From: a bacterium
Lineage (GTDB): Bacteria; SZUA-79; Acidulodesulfobacterales; Acidulodesulfobacteraceae
Length of the DNA: 14,974 nt
Reading direction: 5' to 3'
Assembly: GCA_021813595.1 (NCBI GenBank)
Contig: JAKAKF010000119.1
Location: 1-14,974, forward strand
In this document: positions 4,754-12,265 of the stretch, piece after piece
Numbering within the stretch: position 1 is the stretch's first letter
How the letters are laid out: each line of letters opens with the position of its first letter
Notes under the pieces: model-generated
The model's input: only the letters and a program-made list of their open reading frames with translations
Databases searched by the model: none
Told to the model about the DNA's origin: nothing
Position numbers and translations under genes: made by a program

Positions 4754-5848
4754 ATGAACAAAAGCAGTATGAAAAAAATGCTTGGAGGATTAACGGTCGC
4801 TTCTGCCGTTTTTGCCCTGTCCATTTTTGCAGCGGGCTGCGCCAAGTCTAAAGCGCCGGCGACAAGCTCTAAGGTTCCCGCGGGAACGCTCACTATTTCC
4901 GGTTCCACTATGCTTTATCCCTTAAATTCGGTGTGGGCGGTTAAGTACCACAAGCTTAATCCGGGCGTTACGGTCTCGGTTGCGGGAACCGGTTCGGGTT
5001 TCGGCATTTCAAACGCCGCGGACGGCAATATTACAATAGGGGCATCCGATGCCTATCTTACAAAAAGCTTTAAAAAGAGGTATCCTAATTTAGTAAACGT
5101 TCCGGTCGCTCTCGACGACGCCCAGGTTATTTACAATATCCCCGGCATACCTAACAACGTAAATCTCAAAATGACGCCGAAATTGGTTGCGGAAATTTAT
5201 ATGGGCAAAATTAACAACTGGGACAATCCAATATTTAAAAAATTAAACCCGCAGTACAAGTTCCCTAATCTCCATATTTTCGTCGTTCACAGGGCGGACG
5301 CAAGCGGAACGACTTTTGATTTCACGAGCCTTTTAACCGACACTTCCAAAGCATGGGCAAGTAAAGTCGGAAGAAGCCTTTCTCCAGATTGGCCTGTCGG
5401 AAGCGGATATCTTGGAAGCGATGCGGTCGTGGCCGCCGTTAAAAGTACGTCCGGAGGCATAGGCTACGTGGGACTCGGCTGGGTCATGGAATATCATCTT
5501 GCAAGCGCCGCGCTCCTTAACAAAGCCGGTAATTACGTCGTGGGTTCGGTTAAAACTATTGCCGCCGCCGCAAACTCCGCTTTAAAACAGGGGGATTTTC
5601 CGGCTGATTTCGATAAATCTATAGTATGGAACGTTTCGGCCAAAAATGCTTACCCCGATTCAAACTTTGAATTCTGGATGATAAAGAAAACCCAGCCGAA
5701 TCCAGCAACTACAAAATCGATTAAGGATTTGGTAAACTGGGCGCTTGGTCCGGGACAGGCGGCTAAATATACCGTTAAAACCGGTTTTGCACCGCTTCCT
5801 AAATCCGTTATGCCGAACGTTAAAAAACTTCTGGCGCAGGTAAAATAA
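4754..5848 (+). CDS. pstS: Phosphate ABC transporter substrate-binding lipoprotein PstS
   Basis: A 364-residue binding protein that captures phosphate outside the inner membrane and hands it to PstCA. The N-terminus is a lipoprotein signal: basic residues, a hydrophobic stretch at about 11-27, then AAGC with Cys29 as the lipidation site. Phosphate-binding segments are SGSTMLYP (49-56), GTGSG (78-82), GASDA (96-100) and HRADASGTTFDF (179-190, with Arg180, Ser184, Gly185, Thr186), all hallmarks of PstS. The start is fixed by GGAGGAG at 4742-4748. It is the first gene of the cluster, behind the Pho-type repeats. A palindrome and terminator follow before pstC, so pstS is probably made in excess of the permease. 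Arsenate or other oxyanions could also be bound, but the canonical motifs favour phosphate. Confidence 0.93.
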   Translation: MNKSSMKKMLGGLTVASAVFALSIFAAGCAKSKAPATSSKVPAGTLTISGSTMLYPLNSVWAVKYHKLNPGVTVSVAGTGSGFGISNAADGNITIGASDAYLTKSFKKRYPNLVNVPVALDDAQVIYNIPGIPNNVNLKMTPKLVAEIYMGKINNWDNPIFKKLNPQYKFPNLHIFVVHRADASGTTFDFTSLLTDTSKAWASKVGRSLSPDWPVGSGYLGSDAVVAAVKSTSGGIGYVGLGWVMEYHLASAALLNKAGNYVVGSVKTIAAAANSALKQGDFPADFDKSIVWNVSAKNAYPDSNFEFWMIKKTQPNPATTKSIKDLVNWALGPGQAAKYTVKTGFAPLPKSVMPNVKKLLAQVK

Positions 5849-5887
5849 GCAAGCCATTTAAAAAGGCAGATTAGTATATAGTATAGT

Positions 5888-5940
5888 CATTGCGCAAAGC
5901 GAAGCAATCCGTTCTTTAGATTGCTTCGCTTTGCGCAATG
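5888..5940. repeat. 22-bp perfect palindromic repeat (REP-like)
   Basis: Two perfectly complementary 22-nt arms (5888-5909 and 5919-5940) around a 9-nt loop. The arms begin CATTGCGCAAAGCGAAGC. Palindromes of the form CATTGCG...GAAGCAATC are, from memory, dispersed in many bacterial genomes. No second copy is seen in this window. Between a binding-protein gene and its permease, such a hairpin could protect the 3' end of the upstream mRNA, as REP does between malE and malF. Confidence 0.75.
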
Positions 5941-5970
5941 GCGGGATAAATCCGCCGCATTATTTTTTTT
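5940..5970 (+). terminator. Intrinsic terminator after pstS
   Basis: GGCGG (5940-5944) pairs with CCGCC (5952-5956) around GATAAAT. It is followed by GCATTA and eight T residues (5963-5970). It begins on the last base of the palindromic repeat and should end much of the pstS transcription. Confidence 0.65.
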
Positions 5971-5998
5971 AGAAAAATTAAAAAGAATGTGCTATAAT
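5969..5998 (+). promoter_or_regulatory. Second promoter, upstream of pstC
   Basis: TTAGAA (5969-5974), an 18-nt spacer, TATAAT (5993-5998) preceded by TGC (extended -10). No Pho-type repeats are seen here. The predicted start near 6005 gives a leader of about 38 nt to the pstC ATG. Confidence 0.5.
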
Positions 5999-6042
5999 TA
6001 AAAAAATTTTTAAATTAAATTTGTCCCCATTTAAACAAATTA

Positions 6043-6987
6043 ATGTTCACTTTAAAATACAAAGACGACCTTTTTAAATTTATTCTTTCCGTTTTCGTTC
6101 TTTCTATAATTCTGATTTTTTCGGTCTCAGTTATAATCGTACTGTATTACAGTTACCCATCCATTATCAGATACGGCATTTCTTTTTTATGGACAAAAGA
6201 ATGGAATCCTCCCAAAGAGGTCTTCGGCGCTTTAACTTTTATCGCTGGAACTTTTATCGTTACTTTTCTCGCATTATTGTTTGCGATACCCTTCAGTTTC
6301 GGTATAGGGATATTTTTACAGGAATACTGCCCTGTTTTTTTAAGAGGTATTTTTACTGTAATAGTAGAAATGCTGGCGGGAATACCGAGCGTAGTTTTCG
6401 GCGTATGGGGCGTGCTGACGGTCGTTCCGTGGCTCAGGGAATCGGTAGAGCCGTTTTTTAACGCTCATTTTTCAAACATACCTTTTCTTAAAGTAGAGGA
6501 AAATATCGGCTACGGAATTCTTGCCGCAAGCATTATAGTCGCATTTATGATTTTGCCCATTATATCTTCTATTACCAAAGATTCTTTAGCTTCGGTTCCA
6601 AAGCTCGCCAAAGACGGGGCGCTGGCTATGGGCGCCACAAAATTAGACGTCATTAAAGACGTTTCCCTGCCTTACGCCTTGAACGGCATATACGGAGGGA
6701 TAATTTTAGGTTTCGGAAGGGCGGTGGGAGAGACGATAGCCGTGGTACTTCTGATTGGAAATCAGGCGGTAGTGCCGAAATCTTTGTTCAGCGTAGGCTA
6801 TACTATATCTTCCCTGTTGGCGAATACCTTTACTTTTGCCGTTATAAGTCCTATATACGCTTCCGCCGAAGTAGAACTTGCGCTTGTGCTTTTATTAACA
6901 AGCCTTATAGTCAACATAATAGGACGGAATATTTTAAACAGGGTTATAGGCGGCAGATTCAGCAGGTCTCAGTTCGGCGGCGGCTGA
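6043..6987 (+). CDS. pstC: Phosphate ABC transporter permease PstC
   Basis: A 314-residue inner-membrane permease that forms the phosphate channel with PstA. Hydrophobic segments fit six membrane spans, at about 12-36, 65-92, 105-128, 156-178, 214-240 and 276-298. The cytoplasmic EAA loop that docks on PstB is DGALAMGATKLDVIKDVSLP (191-210). It is followed by GFGRAVGETIAV, which keeps the Arg (226) and Glu (230) reported as important in Escherichia coli PstC. No Shine-Dalgarno is visible before the ATG; the leader is A/T-rich and no better in-frame start is seen. Length is near the family norm. It is separated from pstS by 194 bp holding a palindrome, a terminator and a promoter, and from pstA by 78 bp. 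Confidence 0.92.
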   Translation: MFTLKYKDDLFKFILSVFVLSIILIFSVSVIIVLYYSYPSIIRYGISFLWTKEWNPPKEVFGALTFIAGTFIVTFLALLFAIPFSFGIGIFLQEYCPVFLRGIFTVIVEMLAGIPSVVFGVWGVLTVVPWLRESVEPFFNAHFSNIPFLKVEENIGYGILAASIIVAFMILPIISSITKDSLASVPKLAKDGALAMGATKLDVIKDVSLPYALNGIYGGIILGFGRAVGETIAVVLLIGNQAVVPKSLFSVGYTISSLLANTFTFAVISPIYASAEVELALVLLLTSLIVNIIGRNILNRVIGGRFSRSQFGGG

Positions 6988-7065
6988 TTTTAAGAAATAA
7001 CCACGGCAATTATAATAAATATAATTTACAATCGAAACTTTATTAAATAAAAATATAAAATTAGA

Positions 7066-7977
7066 ATGGAACAGCAATTGCATGAGCCGGTATTTCCGGC
7101 AAACAGGGGATACCTTAAACGTAAAAAAGTTTACAATAACATTGCCGTTTTTTTTGCCGCGGCGGCTTTTGTTATAGGCTCTTTTCCCGTTTTTCACATC
7201 ATTTTTGAAGCTGTTTCCATAGGATATAAATATCTTAACTGGCATTTTATTTCTACGCTTCCCACCGGATTTCCAATAGGCGCCGAAGGCGGGATATTAA
7301 ACGCAGTCATAGGAGACGTTTACCTTATAGTAATCGCCTCTATTCTTGCCGTTCCTATCGGAATAGGAACAGGCTTGTATCTGTCGCTTTTCGGCAAAAA
7401 AAGGGCAAATGCTTTTCTAAGGCTGTTAAATGAACTCATGCTCGGGATTCCATCTATCGTTTGGGGTATCGTCGGTTTTTACGTTTTTTCTACCAATGCG
7501 GGACCGGGTTTTCATTTCGGATTTTCGGCTCTTGCCGGCGGACTCACGCTCGGTTTCATTATGACTCCGATTATTACGCTTCTGACGGAGCAGGCGGTCA
7601 ACCAGATTCCCGCAAGCTACATAGAAGGAGCTCTTGCGCTCGGGGCTACCAAATGGCAGGCTACGCGGGCAGTCATATTAAAAGCCGCGCTCGGAGGCAT
7701 ATTTATCGGGATATTGCTCGGAGTAATGAATATAATCGGACAGACGGCCCCGCTCTTATTTACAAACTATTATAATACCGGCATGCCAACCGGAGTTACC
7801 GGTCCGGGCGGGGCGGTCGGGGATCTGGCGATGCTGATTTTTATATACATTCATGAACCGTCCAAAATACTGCATTACAAAGCGGAAGCGGCATCGGTGG
7901 TTTTACTGCTCTTTATATTCGCATTGGATTTGGGATTAAGGTTGATAAACTATTTGGCTAAGAGATTTATTTTATAG
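7066..7977 (+). CDS. pstA: Phosphate ABC transporter permease PstA
   Basis: A 303-residue inner-membrane permease, partner of PstC. About six membrane spans are visible, the first at about 26-50 and the last at about 280-298. The EAA loop is EGALALGATKWQATRAVILK (187-206), typical of PstA. The next span reads GVMNIIGQTAPLLF (about 219-232), where the family usually has RAxGETAPLL. Here Arg is replaced by Asn222 and Glu by Gln226, so both charges are lost, while PstC keeps its equivalents. Only an A/T-rich leader precedes the ATG, with no clear ribosome binding site. The stop TAG overlaps the pstB Shine-Dalgarno, indicating translational coupling. Assignment by order and motif is firm; the charge loss is odd and may alter coupling or specificity. 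Confidence 0.92.
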   Translation: MEQQLHEPVFPANRGYLKRKKVYNNIAVFFAAAAFVIGSFPVFHIIFEAVSIGYKYLNWHFISTLPTGFPIGAEGGILNAVIGDVYLIVIASILAVPIGIGTGLYLSLFGKKRANAFLRLLNELMLGIPSIVWGIVGFYVFSTNAGPGFHFGFSALAGGLTLGFIMTPIITLLTEQAVNQIPASYIEGALALGATKWQATRAVILKAALGGIFIGILLGVMNIIGQTAPLLFTNYYNTGMPTGVTGPGGAVGDLAMLIFIYIHEPSKILHYKAEAASVVLLLFIFALDLGLRLINYLAKRFIL

Positions 7978-7993
7978 GAGGAATTAAAATTTT

Positions 7994-8776
7994 ATGCCCG
8001 AAAATATAAAGAAAGATAATGCCGATAATATAATCGTTGACGTTAAAGACCTGAATTTTTATTACGGGAATTACCATCTCTTAAAATCGGTTAATCTTTA
8101 TTTTAAAAAAAATTCCGTATGTACGCTTTTAGGCCCTTCGGGATGCGGTAAATCCACATTTTTAAGGACGCTTAACAGGATGAACGATTACACCGAAGGC
8201 GCAAAGCTGACCGGCGAAGTTTTGATTAACGGGAAAAATATATACGATAAGTCGGTAGATGTGGTGGAATTAAGAAGAGACATAGGCATGGTGTTTCAAA
8301 ATCCGAATCCGTTCCCAAAATCTATTTTCGATAATATAGCTTTCGGATTAAAAATACACGGCATAAAGAACAAGGATTTTATAGTCGAGCGTGTAGAAAA
8401 ATGCTTGAAATATTCCGGTCTTTACGATGAAGTCAAAGACAAATTGAATAAATCGGCGCTTTCTCTTTCCGGCGGACAACAGCAGAGACTCTGCATAGCA
8501 AGGGCAATTGCTACCAATCCGTCGATACTCTTAATGGATGAGCCAACCGCTTATCTCGACCCTGTTTCGACTAGCATTATACTGGATTTGATAAATTCGT
8601 TTAAGAAGTATTACACTATAATAGTCGTAAGCCATAACGTTCAACAATCCGGAAGAATTTCCGATTACAGCGGTTTTTTTCTGGACGGAGAGCTTATAGA
8701 ATTCGACGAAGCGGGGGCTTTTTTTACGAGGCCTAAAGATAAAAGAACGGAAAATTTTATAACGAGCAGATATTAA
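7994..8776 (+). CDS. pstB: Phosphate ABC transporter ATP-binding protein PstB
   Basis: A 260-residue cytoplasmic ATPase that powers PstCA. All ABC motifs are present: Walker A GPSGCGKST (47-55), Q-loop Gln102 in VFQNPNPFPKSIFDN (a PstB hallmark), signature LSGGQ (158-162), Walker B ILLMDE (178-183), a D-loop YLDP where PstB usually has ALDP, and the H-loop His214 in VVSHNVQQ. The length matches the family. AGGAGG overlaps the pstA stop, 12 nt before the ATG, which is slightly long spacing. It lies between pstA and phoU in the standard order. Confidence 0.95.
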   Translation: MPENIKKDNADNIIVDVKDLNFYYGNYHLLKSVNLYFKKNSVCTLLGPSGCGKSTFLRTLNRMNDYTEGAKLTGEVLINGKNIYDKSVDVVELRRDIGMVFQNPNPFPKSIFDNIAFGLKIHGIKNKDFIVERVEKCLKYSGLYDEVKDKLNKSALSLSGGQQQRLCIARAIATNPSILLMDEPTAYLDPVSTSIILDLINSFKKYYTIIVVSHNVQQSGRISDYSGFFLDGELIEFDEAGAFFTRPKDKRTENFITSRY

Positions 8777-8817
8777 AAATAATATCAAAAACATATAAAG
8801 GAGAGGGAGGGGTTTCG

Positions 8818-9498
8818 GTGAATATATTAGATAGCGAGCTTATGAAGTTAAAGAAAAACGTCGTAGAAATGAGCGAGATCGTCAACGGCCAACTCGACAG
8901 CGCAACAAGATTTTTATTCGAGAGGGATAAAAAACTTGCCGAAGAAACCATTAATAACGACCTTAAAGTTAATTCGCTGGAAGTAAGTATTAATGAAAGC
9001 TGTATAAAACTTCTGGCTTTATATCAACCCGAAGCTGCCGATTTAATGTTTATAACGACCACGATGAAAATAATAACCGACCTAGAAAGAATGGGAGATT
9101 TATGCGCTTCGGTGTGCCAGATAGGGCTTAAACTTACCGACGGAACGGCGTCTTCGGAAGAATTTAAATGCGTATATTCATATCTGGAAGACGTTGCCGC
9201 AAGGGACGGCGAAATGCTTAAAATGGCGACGAAAATGTATGCGAACGGCGCAAAAGAAAATATAGGGCTTAAAGATATTATAATAAGAGACGAAAACGTT
9301 ATAGATATGCTGTCCCATAAAATCGTCGTGGATATTATAAACGCGTCGATAAAAAATTTAACCACGCTTGAAAACAATATAACTTATATTTTTATTGCCC
9401 GAAAATATGAAAGATTTGCCGACCATGCCCAAAAAATTATGGAACTGCTGCTATATATGGAATTAGGAAAAGACTTAAGAAACTTGCCCGAATATTAA
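8818..9498 (+). CDS. phoU: Phosphate signalling regulator PhoU
   Basis: A 226-residue cytoplasmic, all-helical protein of two repeated three-helix bundles. Each bundle shows its metal-binding E-x-x-x-D motif: DLERMGDLC (about 88-96, Glu90 and Asp94) and KYERFADHA (about 196-204, Glu198 and Asp202). PhoU links the Pst transporter to PhoR so that PhoB is shut off when phosphate is ample, and restrains phosphate uptake. The start is GTG, chosen because a purine-rich GGAGAGGGAGGGG stretch ends just before it and the N-terminus NILDSELMKLKKNV matches the usual beginning of the first bundle. It is the last gene of the pst cluster. Its stop overlaps the stop of the convergent outer-membrane efflux gene, with no terminator between. 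Confidence 0.92.
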   Translation: MNILDSELMKLKKNVVEMSEIVNGQLDSATRFLFERDKKLAEETINNDLKVNSLEVSINESCIKLLALYQPEAADLMFITTTMKIITDLERMGDLCASVCQIGLKLTDGTASSEEFKCVYSYLEDVAARDGEMLKMATKMYANGAKENIGLKDIIIRDENVIDMLSHKIVVDIINASIKNLTTLENNITYIFIARKYERFADHAQKIMELLLYMELGKDLRNLPEY

Positions 9499-10961
9499 TC
9501 GGCTTTTAATCCCATTCCTAATGCGTTATAAACGCTTATGACGTCTTCCTGCAAAAGCAGGTTTTGATTTATCAGGTTATATTCCGCGTTAAGCATATTC
9601 ATCTTATACGTCAAGTATGTTATGCGGCTTGCAATGCCTGTTTTATACTGAACTCCGTAAATATGAAACAGTTTCAGGGAATAATTAAAATTATTTTCGT
9701 AGCTTTTCATAGTCTTAGCATCTCTTCTATAATCAGCAAGAGCGCTGTCGGTTTCGCTGAAAGCGTTTATTACGGCGTTTCGATAGTTTAACACGGCCTG
9801 CTGATACTGCAGTTTAGACCTTTTGTATATGCTTATGTTTGTTTTATAATTAAATATAGGCGCCAAAATATTCAATCCAAAGCTCCATATGCTGTTCGTA
9901 TCGGTAACGAAATTGTTTAGGCTCGGGCTTGCGTAACCGTAGTTTCCGGTCAGATTTAATACCGGAAAAAAATTCGCAAGACTTTCTTTTTTTGCGTAAG
10001 CGTATGATAAGACGTTGTATTCGGCTTCTTTAACGTCCGGCCTTTGCGTTAAAATTTCCGAAGGAATATTCGGCGGTATAAGATTTGAGTAATCCATACT
10101 TTTTTTATTAGTATTATTTTTGAATTTAAACTTGAATTTTTCAGGGAATTTTCCTATGTAATAAGCCAGCGTGTTTTTGGTAATATCCTGAAGTTTTATA
10201 GAATCGTTCAATTCTGTTTTTAAAATTTCAAGATTTGTTTTAGCGGCTTCTACCGGTTCCGCATCTATAAGCCCGTCTTTATATTGAATCATATAAAGCT
10301 TTAAAATTTCTTTTTCGGCGGCATATTGTTTTTTCAGATTATCCGCAGATTTTTCTAAAGCCCATATTTGAAAATAAGCCTGAGCGACATTGCTTATTAG
10401 AGTCAATTTTACGACGTCCGCATCTTCTTTAGAAACGGCGACGTTTGCTTTTGCCTGCTTTATAGCGTTATTGACCTGATTCCATGCGTCTAACTCGTAA
10501 GAAGCGCTTAAACCGGCCTGATTCAAATTATAAATTACGGTGGAATGGCCGCCTGAAGAACCGCCGCCGGAGAATATAGAAGTTTCGTAGCCCGGAAGTT
10601 TATTTCTCACAGCGCTGAAATTGAAATTAACAACCGGAAATAAATTAGATTCATTCTGCGAAACATAAGTTTCGGCGACCTGAATATTTTTTATGGCTAT
10701 AAGATAATTTAAATTGTTTTTAACCGCCTCGCCGACTAAAATATCCAGATTTTTATCATTAAAATTTTTCCACCAGTCGTTTTTTACCGCCATATTTCCG
10801 GTTTTAAGGGTATATTTGAACTGTTTTGGTATTTTTATAACAATTTTTTTGGGACTGCTGAACAGACTGCAGCCGCTAAGGATAAAAACTGAGCCGAAGC
10901 CCATGCAAAAAAGCAGAAATAAAATTTTATTTATTTTTATTTTTATTCTCGATATCTTCAT
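9495..10961 (-). CDS. TolC/NodT-type outer-membrane efflux lipoprotein
   Basis: A 488-residue outer-membrane channel component for a tripartite efflux pump. The N-terminus is basic then hydrophobic, with lipobox ILSGC (Cys31), as in the NodT/OprM lipoprotein branch. Family features follow: DWWKNFNDKNLDILVGEA (about 61-78), a first long helical repeat (KNIQVAETYVSQNESNLFPV), then the second-repeat hallmark with LTQRPDVKEAEYNVLSYAYA and the segment LANFFPVLNLTGNYGY. The two repeats build the beta-barrel and periplasmic tunnel. Length is normal. No strong Shine-Dalgarno is seen, but a near-consensus promoter lies about 55 bp upstream. It is transcribed away from the adaptor and RND pump, which are its likely partners. 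The substrate is unknown. Confidence 0.88.
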   Translation of the reverse strand: MKISRIKIKINKILFLLFCMGFGSVFILSGCSLFSSPKKIVIKIPKQFKYTLKTGNMAVKNDWWKNFNDKNLDILVGEAVKNNLNYLIAIKNIQVAETYVSQNESNLFPVVNFNFSAVRNKLPGYETSIFSGGGSSGGHSTVIYNLNQAGLSASYELDAWNQVNNAIKQAKANVAVSKEDADVVKLTLISNVAQAYFQIWALEKSADNLKKQYAAEKEILKLYMIQYKDGLIDAEPVEAAKTNLEILKTELNDSIKLQDITKNTLAYYIGKFPEKFKFKFKNNTNKKSMDYSNLIPPNIPSEILTQRPDVKEAEYNVLSYAYAKKESLANFFPVLNLTGNYGYASPSLNNFVTDTNSIWSFGLNILAPIFNYKTNISIYKRSKLQYQQAVLNYRNAVINAFSETDSALADYRRDAKTMKSYENNFNYSLKLFHIYGVQYKTGIASRITYLTYKMNMLNAEYNLINQNLLLQEDVISVYNALGMGLKAD

Positions 10962-10985
10962 ATTAATTTAATATTAAAATTTTAA

Positions 10986-11014
10986 TTGACTGAATTTTGA
11001 ATTTATTATATTCT
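10986..11014 (+). promoter_or_regulatory. Promoter of the adaptor-RND operon
   Basis: TTGACT (10986-10991), a 17-nt spacer, TATTCT (11009-11014). Predicted transcription start near 11021, on the edge of the TGACT-N4-AGTCA palindrome. The leader is about 110 nt. Confidence 0.5.
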
Positions 11015-11015
11015 A

Positions 11016-11045
11016 ATTATACTGACTATAAAGTCATATTGTCAA
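11016..11045 (-). promoter_or_regulatory. Promoter of the outer-membrane efflux gene
   Basis: Minus strand TTGACA (11045-11040), an 18-nt spacer, TATAAT (11021-11016), both hexamers at full consensus. The palindrome at 11023-11036 fills the spacer, an arrangement typical of tightly repressed promoters. Confidence 0.65.
11023..11036. promoter_or_regulatory. Palindromic operator candidate TGACT-N4-AGTCA
   Basis: TGACTATAAAGTCA: 5-bp perfect arms around four bases. It lies between the -35 and -10 of the minus-strand promoter and at the predicted start of the plus-strand promoter, so one bound dimer could silence both. TetR- and MarR-family regulators of RND pumps often use such sites. No regulator gene is in the window. 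Confidence 0.5.
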
Positions 11046-11131
11046 TCGGTTTTTTGCTCTAAACGTAAATTTATTAATCCGGCAGATTAAAATAAAATAT
11101 AAATCTAAATATTTAAAATAAAGGTAATTTT

Positions 11132-12265
11132 ATGATTAAAAGATTTATAATTGCATTTCTTGTTTTAGCCGTCATATTCGGCGGAATATTCGGATACAAG
11201 GCATATAAAGGCTATAAAAACGGGCAGATGATGAAAATGATGAAATATCCGCCCGCTTCGGTATCCGTAGCCGTTTCCAAAATAGGTGACTGGCAGCCAT
11301 ATATTCATACCATAGGGAACGTAACGGCGATAAATTCGGTTAACGTAACGACCCAGGTGGCAGGACAGGTTAAAGGCATATATTTTAAATCCGGCGAATT
11401 TGTTCATAAAAATCAGCTCTTGGCAACCCTTGACGATTCCCTTCAGCTTGCCCAGCTAAAACAGTATAAATCGCAATTAATCGTTAATAAATTTAATTAT
11501 CTGCAGTATAAAAAAGCCTACGAGAAAAATGCCGTTTCCAAAGCGTCTTATATTCAAATGCTCTCAACTTTAAAGCAGAACGAAGCGTTAATAAATCAAA
11601 CGGAAGTCGTTATAAACGATATGACCGTAAGAGCCCCTTTTTCAGGCATAGTAGGAATAAGAAATTCAAGTTCCGTAAATCTTGGGCAGTATATTCAGCC
11701 CGGAACCAGTATTATTCCGCTTTATTCCGTCAATCCCATTTATATCGATTTTACTATGCCGCAAAACGATTTGCACAGTTTAAAAATAAATCAGAAGGTT
11801 AAGGTAGAACTGGATTCATATCATAAGGCCTTTACCGGCAGGATAAAAACTATAGGCATAGACGTAAATACGGTTTCCAGAAATATAACCGTCAGAGTTA
11901 TAATAGATAACGGCGCTCTGATTTTAAGGCCGGGAATGTTCGTTACGGGAAGGGTCTTCCTTCCGGTAATACATAACGTCGTTACGGTTCCGGCTACAGC
12001 GGTAACATATAATCCTTATGGGGATTTTATCTATGTCGTAGTTAAGAAGAACGGTCAATATATAGCAAATACCGATTACGTTACCGTAGGACAGCAGAGA
12101 AGCGATACGGCAGTAATATCTAAAGGTTTGAAACCCGGAGCAATAGTCGTTACAGCCGGACAGGTTAAACTCAGGAACGGCGCGCCGGTTATCATCGAAA
12201 ACGGCATAGGAAATGCCGGGAAAGCGAACGGCGTTAAAAATAAGGGCAAGGAGAGCAATAAATGA
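11132..12265 (+). CDS. RND efflux periplasmic adaptor (membrane fusion protein)
   Basis: A 377-residue periplasmic adaptor bridging the RND pump to the outer-membrane channel. An N-terminal hydrophobic anchor (about 4-21) has no lipobox Cys, so it is probably membrane-anchored. The barrel-sandwich (lipoyl-like) half is seen at SVNVTTQVAGQVKGIYFKSG, followed by a short helical hairpin, then the returning half DMTVRAPFSGIVGIRNSS, the family hallmark. The beta-barrel (PIYIDFTMPQNDLHSL) and a membrane-proximal domain with LRPGMFVTGRV and VPATAV follow. AAGG lies 7 nt before the ATG. Its stop TGA overlaps the pump's start codon as ATGA, so the two are translationally coupled. The C-terminal tail is Lys/Gly/Asn-rich. 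Substrate unknown. Confidence 0.9.
   Translation: MIKRFIIAFLVLAVIFGGIFGYKAYKGYKNGQMMKMMKYPPASVSVAVSKIGDWQPYIHTIGNVTAINSVNVTTQVAGQVKGIYFKSGEFVHKNQLLATLDDSLQLAQLKQYKSQLIVNKFNYLQYKKAYEKNAVSKASYIQMLSTLKQNEALINQTEVVINDMTVRAPFSGIVGIRNSSSVNLGQYIQPGTSIIPLYSVNPIYIDFTMPQNDLHSLKINQKVKVELDSYHKAFTGRIKTIGIDVNTVSRNITVRVIIDNGALILRPGMFVTGRVFLPVIHNVVTVPATAVTYNPYGDFIYVVVKKNGQYIANTDYVTVGQQRSDTAVISKGLKPGAIVVTAGQVKLRNGAPVIIENGIGNAGKANGVKNKGKESNK

Noticed and set aside
5888..5940. The 22-bp palindrome as the pstS terminator
   Set aside because: No T-run follows its 3' arm; the shorter GC hairpin directly after it has the T-run and is the better terminator.
5999..6042. A Pho box before pstC
   Set aside because: The leader is A/T-rich, but no 11-bp periodic TGTNA units could be aligned.
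11165..11407. Minus-strand open frame within the adaptor gene, and similar antisense frames in the pump, phoU and dehydrogenase genes
   Set aside because: They are shadows of strongly supported genes on the other strand, without own start signals or motifs.
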